64,000 nt of DNA, from NCBI GenBank assembly GCA_036245805.1, contig BTRK01000006.1, forward strand, positions 44,448,020 through 44,512,019, written 5' to 3'. Shown here piece by piece: positions 50,855 to 63,934 of this stretch; positions within the stretch are counted from its first letter, which is position 1, and each line of letters starts with the position of its first letter. Position numbers and translations under genes: made by a program. This DNA is from Pristionchus mayeri. Taxonomy: Eukaryota; Nematoda; Chromadorea; Rhabditida; Neodiplogasteridae. The notes below the pieces were generated by a model. It saw nothing but the letters and a program-made list of their open reading frames with translations. It ran no database searches and was not told where the DNA came from.

Positions 50855-53800
50855 ATGCCGGCTGCACCGGTGGACGAGGCCTTCTCTCCGAAGCCTTCTC
50901 CGGTAATCGAACCAACCGCGACACGCATCGTCTTCTACCCGTTCGCCTACGCTCTCTTCACGAACGAGCTGGCCAGCTTCTGCTGGTACTGCCTCAAGCC
51001 AGATGTCAAGAAAAAGTAGGTGCTCAGTGATAACAGTAGCAATAATCTAGATCTGGATACTTGAAATAGTAAGAAAGTTGTGGGTAGTATACGCTGTCGT
51101 ATCCAAATGTTCACATTAAAACTTTTTACTTTTTCATATATTGTCCTACAATAATTCAAAGGCTGCATTTTCCAGACATTGCACCGGTTGCGGCTTTGCG
51201 CTATTCTGCGATAAGGAGTGCCAGACGCTGGGATGGAAGGACCACAAGGTGAAATTGCCAATGAATTCATTTCATTTCTTTCAGCGAATTAAAAAAATAT
51301 GAGGACATGAGATGACTCAAAAATTTTGAGTATCATCGTATTTGATTGATACTACATTATTGATTGATTTGTTCAGGCTGAGTGCAAGGGTTTTCGGACG
51401 GCAAAGTCCGTGCCTGATATTGAGACCAGATTATTGGGAAGGATCATCCTGAGATTCAAGGTAGGATATTTGTTAATGAGCAGGAAGTAAAAGGCCGTTT
51501 AGAACATAAAGACTGGAAAGGACAAGGAGGACGAGCACTTCTACAAGGATCGTGCATCAAAGAGAGATATCATGCAAATCTGGTCGCATGATCCAGAGAT
51601 GAGCAAGGACCCCGCGGCGCTCCAGAAGTTTGACGGTGCGTGACATGAATTTTGATTTAGCATCTTCTGAGATGTAGCTTGAACACAAGCCACCTGAGCA
51701 GTTGTAAAAGTTTGAGCAATCTGTCCAAGAAAATTATGACAGAGGCCGTTGATAGTGAGAAAAATGTGTACTAGCGATTTTTCCCGGAACCTGAATTTGC
51801 CGAATTTCAATCTAGCTCTACATTACCTCGTCAAGAAGAGTATAATTCCAGAAATCTGGACACAACTTTCCTCGTTCTACGACAAGAAGTTCCTGGTGCC
51901 GAGAGATGCGGCATGGCAGCTGCACTGCAGGGACTACATCAACAGACACGCCATCTGCGACAAGGGATACACTAGGGTGAGCGAGGACTGGCCACTAAGG
52001 GACTGGGCACGCCGGATGAAAACCGTCTTATAAGTCATACACACTGGATGAGAACCAAAAATGGACCCTTCTGTTGAACGTTCACAGAAGCATTTTTGAC
52101 ACTTTGGGAACCTACTGTAAACATGCTGGGGAAGGGTACTATTTTGGTTCTCATCCGGTGGGTTCTCATCCGACCTGGTTCCGAGGAATAGTAATACGTG
52201 ATATCTTAATGATCGAACATCATAAATCAACAGACTACTATGGTGGGCGTGCATATTTTGAGAAAACAATTGCTAATTTTGTACAAATACTATAATCGTA
52301 GCAACAACTATTATTGAAATAGCTTTTAGAAGATGTTGACTATGTCACCGTTTGCTAGATACTGTAGGTCCATAGAGGTTGTGGACTGTCTTTGATGTGC
52401 TGCTTGTGAGAAATTCTGAAATCGCTCGTTTCCTGACTCATTCGACATTCTCCAGTTCTTTTCCAAGCCGCACCGATGTAAAGAGTAGAGTCACTACGAT
52501 TTTTGTTGTTTCAGGAGATCGGCAAAGGTCTGTATCTCGACCTCTGCCAGTATGATCACTCCTGCCGTCCCAATTCGATCTACACTTGCGATGGGTAAGA
52601 TCCACGCACAATATTTTTAGAAAATTTCCCCAAAATATGACTTCTACAGTTTGCACTGGACTGATCACGTGTATAGGCTTTGGCATAATTACTTTGTCGG
52701 AATAATGCCAGAACATTTGCTCTGAAATTCGCTTTAATGAACGCTTGTAAATGGATTTTACTTGTCATTATTTCCCCTCTGAAGGGTGCATTGGTTTTCT
52801 TAACCCTTTCCAGGTTCGTCGCAACTCTCCGTTCACTGGCTCCTGGCGTAGACATCAGAAACATTAGCAAGACAAGCTACACGTATATCGACTTGCTCAA
52901 GTGAGGCAATGTGTTCAATAAAATTTCAAAAAATGCAATATCTTTTTAAAAAAAACGCAAAATTTTTAAAAAAAAGTATCAAATCATGCGGCGTACAATT
53001 GCTAGATGGGAGTGAACAGTTGGTTGAAAAGATTCAAACGCAGAATAACAATTGAAAAATATACCATTCAGTCCAATCCAGCAACGTCGGAAGCTGTTGC
53101 GCGACACGTGGTACTTCAACTGCGAGTGTGAGCGGTGCACCGACCCCACCGATCACCTCCTCACCGCCGTGCTCTGTCCCAATTGCCCGGTAAGAAAGTT
53201 ATCGAAAACTGATTTCACAAAATATTCATACATTCCCTTATTGGAATCACGTAGATCACCCCTCGACGAAAAAGTGATGAACGAGAAACACACAAAATTG
53301 AATCATTAATCAACAGGAAGGCGAGCAACTCGTTCTGTGCATCTTCGGCTCTCATCCCTACAAGGATCCCAAGTCGCTCAAGATTACCTGCCCGAAGTGC
53401 ACCCAGACGGTGAGCTCTCACATTTCAAATACAATTTAATTAGGCAACACATTTTTCGAAATTCGGTTCACTGCATGCTCGTGCTGTAGAGCCTATGGCC
53501 CGGTCCTGCTGAGAAAGAATACGTACTATGAAGATTCCGTGATATCGGTTCTCGAATTTCAAATAAATGCCTCTTCAGCTGTCGAATGAGTTTGTCGCGT
53601 ATGCCATCGAGCAGATGAGGAACGTCGACAAGGTGTTCGAGTCCGAAGAGCTGGGCAAGGTTCATTTATGCCTTCCCTCTTGTTACGGTTTGACTTCACA
53701 AGAATGCAATTTTCTGACAGTAGTTCAATTTCGCGAAAGGTGAAAAGTGAAGCACATGATTTGGCGACTAAGTGAAAGTGAAGCAAACATTGTAGATAGC

Positions 53801-56800
53801 ACATGAAAATACGATATTCCAGCTGAAAACGCGCAAAGAACAACTTGACTACTTGAACGATCTGTTCGATCAGTACAGCAGCATTCTGCCTCCGACGAAC
53901 GTGTTCCTGGGCAGAGTAATACAGGTGGATATTTAAGCTTCTGCAGAAATAATAGGTTCCTTCAAAGGATTATGAGAACACAAATAATAAATATAATACT
54001 AATGAGAAATCCGATTCAGGGTCTCATCGAGCGAGTATCTTCTAACGAAGATTTGCTCAGACTACATCTGGCGAGTGAGGTCAGTAATTTTCTGAGATTC
54101 TTTCATATAGCACGCGTCTTCTGAGAGATTGCATGACCATGAGGAACCAGGTGCAAAAGTTTCAGCAATCTGGCAAAGAAAATTATGACAGAGTCTAGTG
54201 GCAGTGAGAAAACTTTTGTACCAGTGATTTTCCCTGGAACCGGCTTTTAGGCGTTTTCCGGATGTGGTTCCGGCTCTGACGTACATTTGTTCATTTTTGA
54301 GCTACAATGACGGTATGGTGCTCAAAATGTGCGGAAAAATATTTTAAGAAACTTTTATGTTTTCAATAAAGCTCTAGTACCGCGAGATCATGGTGAAAAA
54401 ATCGAAAAACTTAGTCGAGATTCATAAAATAATTCATATCTCGCTCGGGACCCACCTTGCACAGTGTGTTCTTTGCATATTCTGAATTTCCGTACTCACA
54501 TTAGTCTAGGAAAAATCAGTTGGAGAGTCGGTAGGTGTTAGAACAGGTCTCACCAAGCCAAAATTTGCGACCAAGTCGCAAAGTCGAAAATTAATAATTC
54601 TCGATTTTACTTCGAAATTGCTCAGATCTATCTATTCTTTCATATTTCTGCGCTTACTAGTCTAGTTGTACCAATTTCCATAGTAAAATCCGAAGATTTC
54701 CATACTTTCAAAATATCATGTTTTTCACATCGTAATTTCTGTAATTTGAAGGTGTCTAGTTGAACATTTCGAGATTGTACCAAGTGATATCTAAATACTT
54801 TTTAAAATATGCCTAAGATAGTGTAAAAATTTGCACTTCGCGGTTCTTAAATTAATTCAGATGTCAAGTTTTAGACCCTTCAATATGGCTCGAGCGAAGG
54901 TTCGGAAATAATCAAAATTTGTTTTTTTAGGTTAATTTTGCGAACTACGCCTGGCCTTATGTTGGACAAATGTTTTCATAACCAATTGAAACCAAAATCA
55001 ATGAAAACTCCTCAAAATTTCACGTTTCTAAAATTTGCAATTTTTTGAGATTTGCGGATTCACATTTCTGAAAAATCGTAAAAACGGTCTCATGTCCATG
55101 CGTATCAAACTTCGGAATTTACAAAAACATCTTTCAAACTCACAGATAATAGGAATTCGCAAAATCAACTTCAAAAACAAATTTTGATTATTTCCGAACC
55201 TTCGCTCGAGCCATATTGAAGGGTCTAAAACTGGACCTCTGAATTCATGGAAGAACCACGATCTGCAAATGTTTACACTATCTTAGGCATACTTTAAAAT
55301 GTAAATACAGAGCACTTGGTACAATCCCGAAATGCTGAACTAGACATCGTCAAATTTCAGAAATTACGATGTAAAAACAATGGCATTTTGAAAGTATGGA
55401 AATCTTCCGATTTTACTGTGGAAATTGGTACAACTAGACTAGTAAGCACAGAAATATGAAAGAATGGATAGATCTGAGCAATTTCGACGTAAAATAGAGA
55501 ATTATTAATTTTCGACTTTGCGACTTGGCCGCAAATTTTGGCTTGGTGAGACCTGTTCTAACACCTACCGACTCTCCAACTGATTTTTCCTAGACTAATG
55601 TGAGTACGGAGATTCAGAATATGCAAAGAACACACTGTGCAAGGTGGGTCCCGAGCGAGATATGAATTATTTTATGAATCTCGACTAAGTTTTTCGATTT
55701 TTTCACCATGATCTTGTGGCACTAGAGCTTCGGTGAAAACATAAAAGTTTCTTAAAATATTTTTCCGCACATTTTGAGCACCATTCCGTCAGTGTAGCTC
55801 AAAAATGAACAAATGTACATCAGAGCCGGAACCACATCCGGAAAACGCCTAAAAGCCGGTTCCAGGGAAAATCACTGGTACAAAAGTTTTCTCACTGCCA
55901 CTAGACTCTGTCATAATTTTCTTTGCCAGATTGCTGAAACTTTTGCACCTGGTTCCTCAGGGGGTTCGTTTTCATGCAATCTCTCAGAAGACACGTGATA
56001 AAAATAGATTTCTCATGTTTACGACAACCCTAGATACACATATGATCCGTCATTCATCATCACATTGAATATTCGAAAGTCCCCTTGTTCACCTTATTTG
56101 TTTGTCCAAAATTGTGACTAAAAATGCCGAGTCATTCTCGACCTTTCCACACAATGATAACGCGATAGCCCTGCATGTCTGTAGCTTTCCCTTTCAATCA
56201 CAAAATGTATAGGATTTGTGCGTGAAGTATGAAGCCATACGTAATGCAAGGTCACGCAAAGGCCAAAGGTATTTCATATACTAGGTAGGACGAAAACCGT
56301 CCAATGAAAATCAAAAAAAGTAGGCACACTGGCCAAAATCAGGGTACTTTTCTTGTTCTCAAACGACATAATACCTTATTTCAGCCATGCGTTCGGCTTT
56401 GCTTCCCCAAGATGCATCCCGCCGTCGCCTTCCACATCCGTAACATTGGCATCTTCCTGAGTAATCTCGAGCAATTCGAGGACGCCATTCCCTACTTCCA
56501 GTCAGTTATCACAACTTGAACTCGACTGATACCAGGCTATCTGTCAAATCCCATCTGGAAATCTACTATGTTTGTAACGAATGATTGAAAACTAATAATT
56601 AGTCCAGCTACCAGTTTGGTGATCTAAAACATCAACAATCAATAAGGTTAAGATCGTTGTTTCCTCCTTTCTGAACTTCTTGTCACGCCGTCCGTCCCGA
56701 AACGGACGAGGAGGTGGACAGTAATTTACACGTGACGTGACGGACGGCGTGACAACGGATTCTAGAGGGTAAATCTTTTAACAAATCGGAAACATTACTA

Positions 56801-57509
56801 TTTTCAGAGAAGCCGATCAGATGCTGTCCTTCATCTTCGAGCCCGATCACTCGCTTGTTGTGGAGAACAGGGTGAGTATTTCTTGCAATCATTTCGTCAA
56901 GAAAGAGTGTTTATGACAAACACACCTTCAGTTTCATCAGAATGATGTAATCTATTATAGTCTATAGGCTATAGAAATATTACTTGTTTCTCTCTGAGAC
57001 GTAAACAATGATCTAGAGGATTGTGTTGGCCAGAGTTTTACTTTTTCCTAAAATAACGTGCGGTAGTCCTGATTTTCGATATCTACAGGAACTGCTCGAT
57101 TTGGCCAAGTCGAAGACTGAGGCGAAGAACGTGAGCTCACTCCAGGTCACGAAGGAGGAGAATGGGGATATACTAACTGAAGGCATCGTGTGAGTCTACT
57201 GCACTAGTTATCGCTATTTTCAATCGAGTAAACAGCGAACTGACGAAATTCTCGAGAAATGACACTCTAGATGTTCTAATCTTGTCTACAAGACAAATGT
57301 AACAGACGATGTGAGAGCGAATGGAATGAGGAAGACACTTTGCAACTAGCTGTTTCGCTATTTATCACGGTCAATTGAACTCGTTCAGTCGTCTGGCCGT
57401 CGCTCCTCCCTCCGTGCACATTCCTGAGATTCCAACGAGTGCAGAGGCGAAACCCCTGGTGGAATTCACTGATGATTTGGACGACCTGCCCCCGCTCGTC
57501 GATGAATGA
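50855..57509 (+). CDS. SMYD-type MYND/SET-domain lysine methyltransferase
   Basis: About 16 exons. The start ATG follows an acceptor by one base (ATTATCAG-A-ATG). Exon 1 ends in FCWYCLKPDVKKK and exon 2 continues HCTGCGFALFCDKECQTLGW...HK, then AECKGF, completing a MYND zinc finger. SET hallmarks follow: YDHSCRPNSIYTCDG (52515-52595), SYTYIDLL (near 52880), and the post-SET zinc cysteines in WYFNCECERCTDP plus CPNCP. Exons at 53316-54080 and 56384-57509 form the helical C-terminal domain (e.g. HPAVAFHIRNIGIFLSNLEQ). This order (split SET with MYND insert, post-SET, TPR-like C-terminus) defines SMYD proteins, which methylate lysines on histones or cytosolic proteins. The protein ends DDLPPLVDE at 57509. 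One intron holds a 1.9-kb foldback element, another a short MITE. The C. elegans orthologue (a set- gene) cannot be chosen by eye. Confidence 0.93.
51683..51799. repeat. Diverged solo end of the 54111-55997 foldback family
   Basis: Segments such as GAGCAATCTGTCCAAGAAAA and TTATGACAGAG match the outer end of the element at 54150-54240 with substitutions. It lies in an earlier intron of the same SMYD gene. Confidence 0.7.
52046..52176. mobile_element. Short MITE, copy 2
   Basis: Starts GGATGAGAACCAAAAATGGA and ends TTTTGGTTCTCATCCGG followed by a second GGTTCTCATCCGACC. Shares GACACTTTGGGAACCTACTG with the copy at 16021. Located in a SMYD intron. Confidence 0.8.
54111..55997. mobile_element. 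Long inverted-repeat (foldback) element in a SMYD intron
   Basis: Left arm about 54111-54945 and right arm about 55155-55997 are near-perfect inverse copies from CACG-GTCTTCTGAGAG at the ends inward, with a spacer of about 210 bp. Internal blocks such as ACCTACCGACTCTCCAACTG at 55564 recur inverted near 54520. No transposase frame. The transcript of this intron would fold into a hairpin of over 800 bp. Confidence 0.88.
56682..56753. mobile_element. 72-bp miniature element with 15-bp inverted ends
   Basis: GTCACGCCGTCCGTC at the left is exactly inverted as GACGGACGGCGTGAC at the right. No ORF. Located in the next SMYD intron, 0.7 kb from the foldback element. Confidence 0.75.
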
Positions 57510-58497
57510 ATGGAGTTCTACTGTGATCTGAACGTCTGATTATCTTGTTTTCACCCTTTGTTGTTCGATCGTAAGCTTGAAACGCTAGTGCCGTGCCATA
57601 TCTAAAGGAAGATAAATGTTTGCAAGAATTCCGGAAGAGGCTAAAGAACTGCAACGTCATTTTCTTGCATGCGCTGTGGTGACTAAGGAGAGCGATAGGG
57701 GGGGGGAACACAGATCAGTGCCCTCTATCGTGCAGTCTACCTTTTCTCTCTTTCTCTCTCCCTCTCCCTCTCCCCCTCTCCTCCACTACATTGGCGCGGT
57801 ATGCACCAGCTCAGGAAGGTTCCCGGCAAACGCTCAATCAATGTGCTTCGGCGCTCTCTTCGATCGCCCTGCTCTCTCGTCTGTCTCACTTCTCTGCGTC
57901 TCTCCACTCCCCCTCATCCCTCGCCAGCTGTCACTCTCTCCCCCGCTCGCGTCTGCCCGTTAATAATCTACTCCCTCCCCTCTCTCCTCTCTGATTCTGT
58001 GAGAGATTCATTCATCGCATCGCAATCAGTCTTTTTCCCTCTCTCTCCCCCCCCTCCCCTCCCCTCTCACCATTGGTTCCAACCTGGAATTGTCGTGTTG
58101 TTCCCTGTAGAATCGCGCGTGGAATGAGTCAGTTTGAGAACGGCGGAAAGCGCATTGCGTTCGATACTTCGCTATCTCTCTCTCCGTCCACCGTTCAAAA
58201 CAGTGCAGAGCTTCCTAATCCGGTTTTGATAGCTTGCACATGATTCATCCCCTATTGCGAAGTCTTTTTGCGCGCGCGCGAGCACTCTCTCAATTTGTTA
58301 TGATCTCTCGTTTGCCCTCCCTTTCTATGCCGAGTGACTCGTAAACAACCGCAGGTCCTGGGCAGTCTCTCTCACTATCAAAGACCATTCGGGACAGCAA
58401 TCATGTAAGAGCGCTCTCATTCGTTCTCTCTATTGCATCATAACGCAATCGTGACTGTGACTTGTCTCCGCTGTATTTTAACAAATGCTACTTGCAG
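57510..58497. other. Intergenic, CT-rich
   Basis: Pyrimidine tracts (57735-57790, 58030-58075) and a CG-rich alternating run near 58271. No gene seen. It contains the SMYD 3' end and the upstream promoter of the kinase gene. Confidence 0.5.
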
Positions 58498-58504
58498 GAC
58501 TGGC

Positions 58505-61500
58505 ATGCGTAGGGGCCGACCAGGCCCGCCACTCGTCCCGATCAAGCTCACTCCCCGGGTGACGGTGCCCTACAAAGACACGAATCTACCGACTATCGAC
58601 CCCAAAGTGTGAGTGAAAAAGTCGTTTCCATACCAATGGATCATTAAATTAGTCAAATTATAGTTATGATATCCATTAAGACTTAACAAAGGTCACGCAC
58701 TTGATACTGGCGTATTGTATTGGCGATGTTTGCCCGCTTAGATTGATGTTTGGAGTGGCCAGGAATGCGAGCGGTGCAAAGGTAAAGGTGCAGCCACGTC
58801 AAGCGATTTTAAAGTCGTGAACGACTACGCTAGGTGGTGTAGTGCGGTGAGGCCGACTACTTTGCGAGCGGGTGCGCTTTCGTAATTTCCAGTAGCGTAT
58901 TTTGCTCATCTCCTCTAATATAACATAATGAGTAGTTACGAAAGCATTCGCGACAACCCGAGGAGAAGATGAAAAACGGAGGGGAGCAACGAGAGAGAGT
59001 AGTGTATGTGTGTGCATGATGCAGAGAAACAGAGAAGAGGCAAACTGCGGGTCGGCAGGAATGAGTCACCCGGACCCGGGAGAGAGGAACAGAGGGGGGA
59101 AGAAGAAGGAAACAGATCAACTCCTCTCCCTAGACCGCGACCCATTCCTCTTACTGGGCTGCCTTCTCAACCTACTATTGGTGTGTGTCCGGCTCTTCTT
59201 CCCCGAATTTTAGAGGCGAGTACTCAGTCAGCAAATATTGGAGGTTTTCTCGCTGACCTGGGCGCCTGTTGCGCAGGACAACCTCTGGGTCTCGGGCCCG
59301 CTTCCTTCCTCCCTCAATCTCCCTCCTTCTCCCGCTTGTCTCTTTTCCCTCGCCGCCCTTGACCCAGCTAATGAGACACTCTCGGGTCAGCAAGCCACTC
59401 GCTCTCTTCCCGGACTTTTCCCGCGTCCTTTTTTCCTCTTGTACTCCTCTAATTCTATTTTATTTGACTCATTTCTAGACAGAATTGAATTATATAAGAG
59501 TTGGATTAGTGGAAATCACGTTAAAGCAGACTATTCATGTCGCAAATGCGCTTACATTTCGCGGCCGGTTCCGCATTCTGGCGCGTGTGTCTCTCTTCTC
59601 ACTCTCTGCTCCCTCGTCTTTCTGTCAATTCGCCCTCCAGCATCGCGTGTACAATCATTCCCTCCCAAATTAGCCTTGATTGCCCTCTTCCTGTTGCCCT
59701 GATTCTCATTTCTCAGTGCGCTTTTGATCTTTCTTTCATCCCGTTGCCTAGGATACACTTGAATTTGTCATAACTAATCGTTGTTCAAGTTGTGCCGATG
59801 GTCATTCTGCCCATTTTTCTCTAGTTTCGTCGAGTTCTGATCGCGTACAATTCGTTTCCCAATCGCAGTCACCAGGGAGACCGTCGGGGCGCGCGCGTCT
59901 CTCTCCACTCTGATCTCGGCCCCCATGTCGACCCGCCCCCTGCTCCCGCTGCTGTCGCTCTCCTCACTCCCACGGATCCCCTTCGAGGAGCGAGCGAACA
60001 CGACCATGTCAGTCAACCCGAGAAAACTGCCCAAAATCCCCTCACCACAGCCGAGGCTGCGACCGCTAAGCGAAGCCGAGTGGTGAGAAACGCGCGCTTT
60101 TCGGGGCTTTGCGAAACCCAAACTTGTGTGTTTGTATGCTTATAGTTAGTGCACTTTTATTGAGGAATACTTGAATGTCAGTGTTGAAATTTGGTCTCGA
60201 GAGGTGTGTTTACTTCCTGGCATCCATACAGCACTTTATTCTCCCACTCGCACTTGGTTTCATCAGTTAATGTCAACAACTTCTTCTGGGTGATAGACAG
60301 TACCTGGGTACGGGAGGAGCGTGTGTACTCTGTTCCTGCTCGCGCGTGTTATGCAATGTGACGAAATGCGGGAGACGGAGGAGGAGGTGGCCTCGAGGGG
60401 TGATCTCTCTCTCCTCCATACTCACTCTAGACACACATTCACGAATTGAGACGTGTTCATACGGGGCGATTCTTATCTTGCCTCCTTGCGGGAAAGAACC
60501 CCGCCTTCTTATCTCGGCCATTCTCTCACACCTTCTGGCTGCTGCAATGGGCATCAAGCTGAGCAAGCGCAAAGCCCCGAGGCTATCTTCCTCATCGGCC
60601 TCGTCGACAGTATCCTATCGATCCTGTACCTCACTGGACTCCTTCTACTCCCTTCCCGTCTCACCACTGCCTGACCTAGAAGAACTCTACAAGTACTTAC
60701 CTCACTTACTTTCTGGCATAATGATGACCATTCGAATAATTGTTGAAGTAAAGCGGCAAGCAATGGTCAAAAGGGGAAAATGTTTTGGCGAAGAGTTTCG
60801 AAACACACCTTCCAACCTGGCACTGGGGGAGATGGAGAGCAAAAACTTTCGTAATTGTTTCATAAGCGCTAGGGCGGTCAATGGTGGAGTAGGGTACGGG
60901 ACGATTAGATTTCACAAGATCAAAAAGTGGAAGTAGAGGCAATTTCGGGATTTTCTTGGTTGATCTTTGATCTTTTCAGTGCTTACGTGCAGAAAGAGAT
61001 CTCGAATAAGTTTCATTTCGACGCGGAGGAACGGGAACACGCCTTCACCACCGCCGACCTCAAGGTATTTAATTTAAAAAATACAATTCTGAAAAAGAAT
61101 CGTGTTATATTTTTGTAGATTTATTTTTATTTTGCATTTTTTATTGTATTTTTCCAGGATCATGGCTTCATCGGCGAGGGAATGTACGGCAAAGTCAACA
61201 AGATGCAGTTCAAACCCACGGGCAAGATGATGGCCGTTAAAGTGAGTCCTTATCTTTTCGAAACGTGTAGAAATGCCGATCTGCGTCTTTTCGAAAGCGA
61301 GAAGACCTAGTATTATGATGTCAGGTGATTTCTGATTTCAGCGGGTTCGAATCATCTCAAATCGTAACGATGACCACGAGGCAAATACTTCACTCAAGCA
61401 GGTCAAAAACGAGATCAACGCCATTCGCGCTGCTAGCACGGTAAGCTATTCGCCCATTGCTACAACAACGTCACAAATGTCTGGCTAGTTCGCTGAATGA

Positions 61501-63133
61501 GATCCATTCTAAAGTTATTGACTGGGAAGAAAGCTTTCAAAAAGAAATGGGGAGATGTGTACTCCATGCATTGTTATTCAAGATAGAGCAGGACTATTTT
61601 CAGTGCGACGAGATCGTTCAATTCTTCGGCGTCACCTTCAACGAGGGCGACTGTTGGGTGTGCATGGAGCTGATGGACGCCTCCCTAGAACAGGTGATTT
61701 CTTCCTGAATAAAAATAAAAAGTAAAGAATTTTCCCTATCAAGGCGCGCAAGACCATCTTGAATGTACTATACATTTTATAAACGCTCATGACAAAAAAA
61801 ACTCAGAGAAATTATTCTAAGATTAGACATGCATGTCGAAATGAGCACACCAAAACTGAGCTATTATGCGTACGAAATACGTATGTTTACAAATTGCAGA
61901 TCTACCACGCGGTACATGGTCCGGTGCTGCAGTGGAACTTCTTCGATGAACTCGTCCTTGGCAGCATAGCAGTATCGGCGATTCGAGGACTCGACCACCT
62001 CAAGACGCAGCAGAATATCATCCATAGAGGTATCACAATCGTCCTCTAGTGATAACTTTCGAAACAAACGCATCATAAAATTTGATATTTGTTGCCATTC
62101 TGACGATCATTATTTTTAACTAAGCACAGACTCTGAATGATGATACTATTCTTCTATGCTATGGGCTCTCTTTTACAAACACTGCACCAGTTTGCTACTA
62201 GATGCTGCACGAATTCATCTCTTTATTTTAGCTGTTATTTGAGCCATACTGACATTATCAACTTGCTTTTCAGACGTGAAGCCCTCGAACATCCTCATGA
62301 ACGCTAACGGGCGCGTGAAGCTGTGCGACTTCGGCATCTCCGGCTACCTCGTCGACTCGGTGGCGCACACTCGCGATGTCGGCTGCAGGCCGTACATGGC
62401 TCCAGAAAGACTGCAAGCCCGCGCCAGCTACGACATCCGATCCGACGTGTGGAGTCTGGGCATCACCATGGTTAGTTGTTTGCGACCTCCTGATAACCAA
62501 TTGCGATTTCTTAAGAATTTTCTCATTCAGTTAATTTTAAAAAAACTGCAGCATCAAGTAACATTAGTAACGATCTGGTAGTGGTCAGTTGCAAGAAACA
62601 ATAGAGTCGAGCGAATGCATCATTTTGATTAAAGTGAGTTGTACTTGTGTATTCAGGTTGAAATCTGCACTGGCAAGTTCCCGTACGGCGAGATGTTCGA
62701 CCTGCCGCTGTTCAAGCTGATCGAGACGGTCGTGGAGCACGATGCTCCGCTCCTCGTGAACACCCAGTACTCAATCAACACCAGCATGTTCATCAACTCG
62801 TTGTGAGTCACTGTCTATTTCAGATTCATTTATTAATTTAGTATTGTTTTGTATACTAATGGGCAGAATGATACAGTCTAGTTTGACTATACTCATGCTG
62901 TGGGGTTTGCAATACGAAGATCTAGTCAACTGGGCATGGGAGATGTGAATCAATAAAATATATTCAATTAAATCCATTCCAGGTTGATCAAGGACGTCGA
63001 CGAGCGTCCGGATCTCAAGCAGTTGATGGAGTGCGAGTACTTCGTCTATCACGCCGAACTGCCCCATCTGCAAGAGCACGTAGCAAACTTCGTCCAACGA
63101 GTTCTCCCCGAAGTCGAACCAGTGCCCCAATAG
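58505..63133 (+). CDS. MAP kinase kinase, MKK4/SEK family
   Basis: Dual-specificity kinase that activates JNK/p38-type MAPKs. Common exons start at 60980 (AYVQKEISNKFHFD), then about 61159-61241, 61343-61440, 61603-61693, 61900-62029, 62275-62470, 62658-62803 and 62983-63133. Motifs: Gly loop IGEGMYGKVNKM, VAIK lysine MMAVK, hinge CWVCMELMDASLEQ, catalytic IIHRDVKPSNIL, CDFGISG, activation loop with Ser and Thr in VDSVAHTRDVGCRPYMAPE, and SDVWSLGITMVE. The GCRPYMAPE loop and DCWVCMELM hinge place it with MKK4/SEK rather than MEK1/2. The upstream first exon (58505-58608, after a CTTGCAG acceptor) begins MRRGRPGPPLVPIKLTP, a basic/hydrophobic MAPK docking-like sequence. Two other first exons are listed separately. 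Ends PEVEPVPQ. The exact worm orthologue (mkk-4 or a sek gene) is not resolved. Confidence 0.95.
59925..60082 (+). CDS. Alternative first exon 2 of the MAPKK gene
   Basis: Open frame behind an acceptor (CCCAATCGCAG) with in-frame ATGs at 59925 (MSTRPLLPLL) and 60006 (MSVNPRKLPKIPSPQPRLRP). The donor TG|GTGAGA leaves phase 2, exactly matching the shared exon at 60980. The basic-Pro-hydrophobic sequence could serve as a MAPK docking site. Confidence 0.65.
60547..60692 (+). CDS. Alternative first exon 3 of the MAPKK gene, myristoylation signal
   Basis: Starts MGIKLSKRKAPRL: Gly2, Ser6 and following basic residues fit the N-myristoylation consensus. A Ser/Thr-rich stretch and PLPDLEELY follow. 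The donor AA|GTACTT leaves phase 2, matching the common exon. No acceptor is needed upstream, so it probably has its own promoter. Confidence 0.68.
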
Positions 63134-63855
63134 CATCCTCTAATCATCACACTTTGAACAAATCAACCTACATTCTCTATTACTGTTAACATTTCAAAAA
63201 CAAGTGGAAGTGAGCTGCTTCTTGTTTTGTCTCCCACAAAAAGTTATAATATCAAGTAGATCGTAGACTTAGATGACTAGAAGACCGCACCTAGGCTTTC
63301 CCTTATCCTACCAAGTATTGTATAATGCTGTTGTATTGATGATCTCAACTTCGAAGCGCTATGCGCGCCCTTGTTTTCGTGTAAGAGATTTGTTGTATGT
63401 TGACATTTCGTAAGCATATCAGCACCGAATCGAATGCAGTCCCCCCTTGACCTCCAGTATCCTCTCCCCTCTCTAGTCCGAGTATCCCCATTCGTTGCTC
63501 ATCATTTCCAGTTACTAACTTTCCCCACCCTCACAATCACGTGTCATCGCCAGTCGAATGTTCCATACACTATGATGATTTGATAAAGTTTAGACAGACA
63601 TGCATTTTAAAATCGAAAATCACAGTGGTGCTTCAACAGGTGCATAATGAATGTGCTAATGCAAGGAACATGAGGAAAGGGTTGAGTTCAAGAGAGTAGA
63701 CACGAATCAGGGAACTAAGAAAGTCACTAATTCATGGGGAAGGCTAGAGTGCCACCCACACGTCTTGCTGGTTTCACCTGCTTTGAATTTTCGCGAAATC
63801 GATTCTTTCCCAGGTGGTGAGCTTACATAGAGCAGAGCATTGGCTCATTTTTGCA
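63134..63855. other. Intergenic after the MAPKK
   Basis: MAPKK 3' flank and upstream region of the next gene; nothing else recognised. Confidence 0.5.
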
Positions 63856-63934
63856 ATGTCTGGCAACGTTTCGCCTCCAGTGCTAATCCAACCCGAGACT
63901 GAGCGGCTAATCGTCACGTATAATAAGATATCTG
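63856..63934 (+). CDS. Probable first exon of a gene running off the window
   Basis: ATG at 63856 opens a frame MSGNVSPPVLIQPETE...NKIS ending at a strong GTGAGT donor (TCTG|GTGAGT). Codon choice looks coding. No family recognised from 26 residues. Confidence 0.45.
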
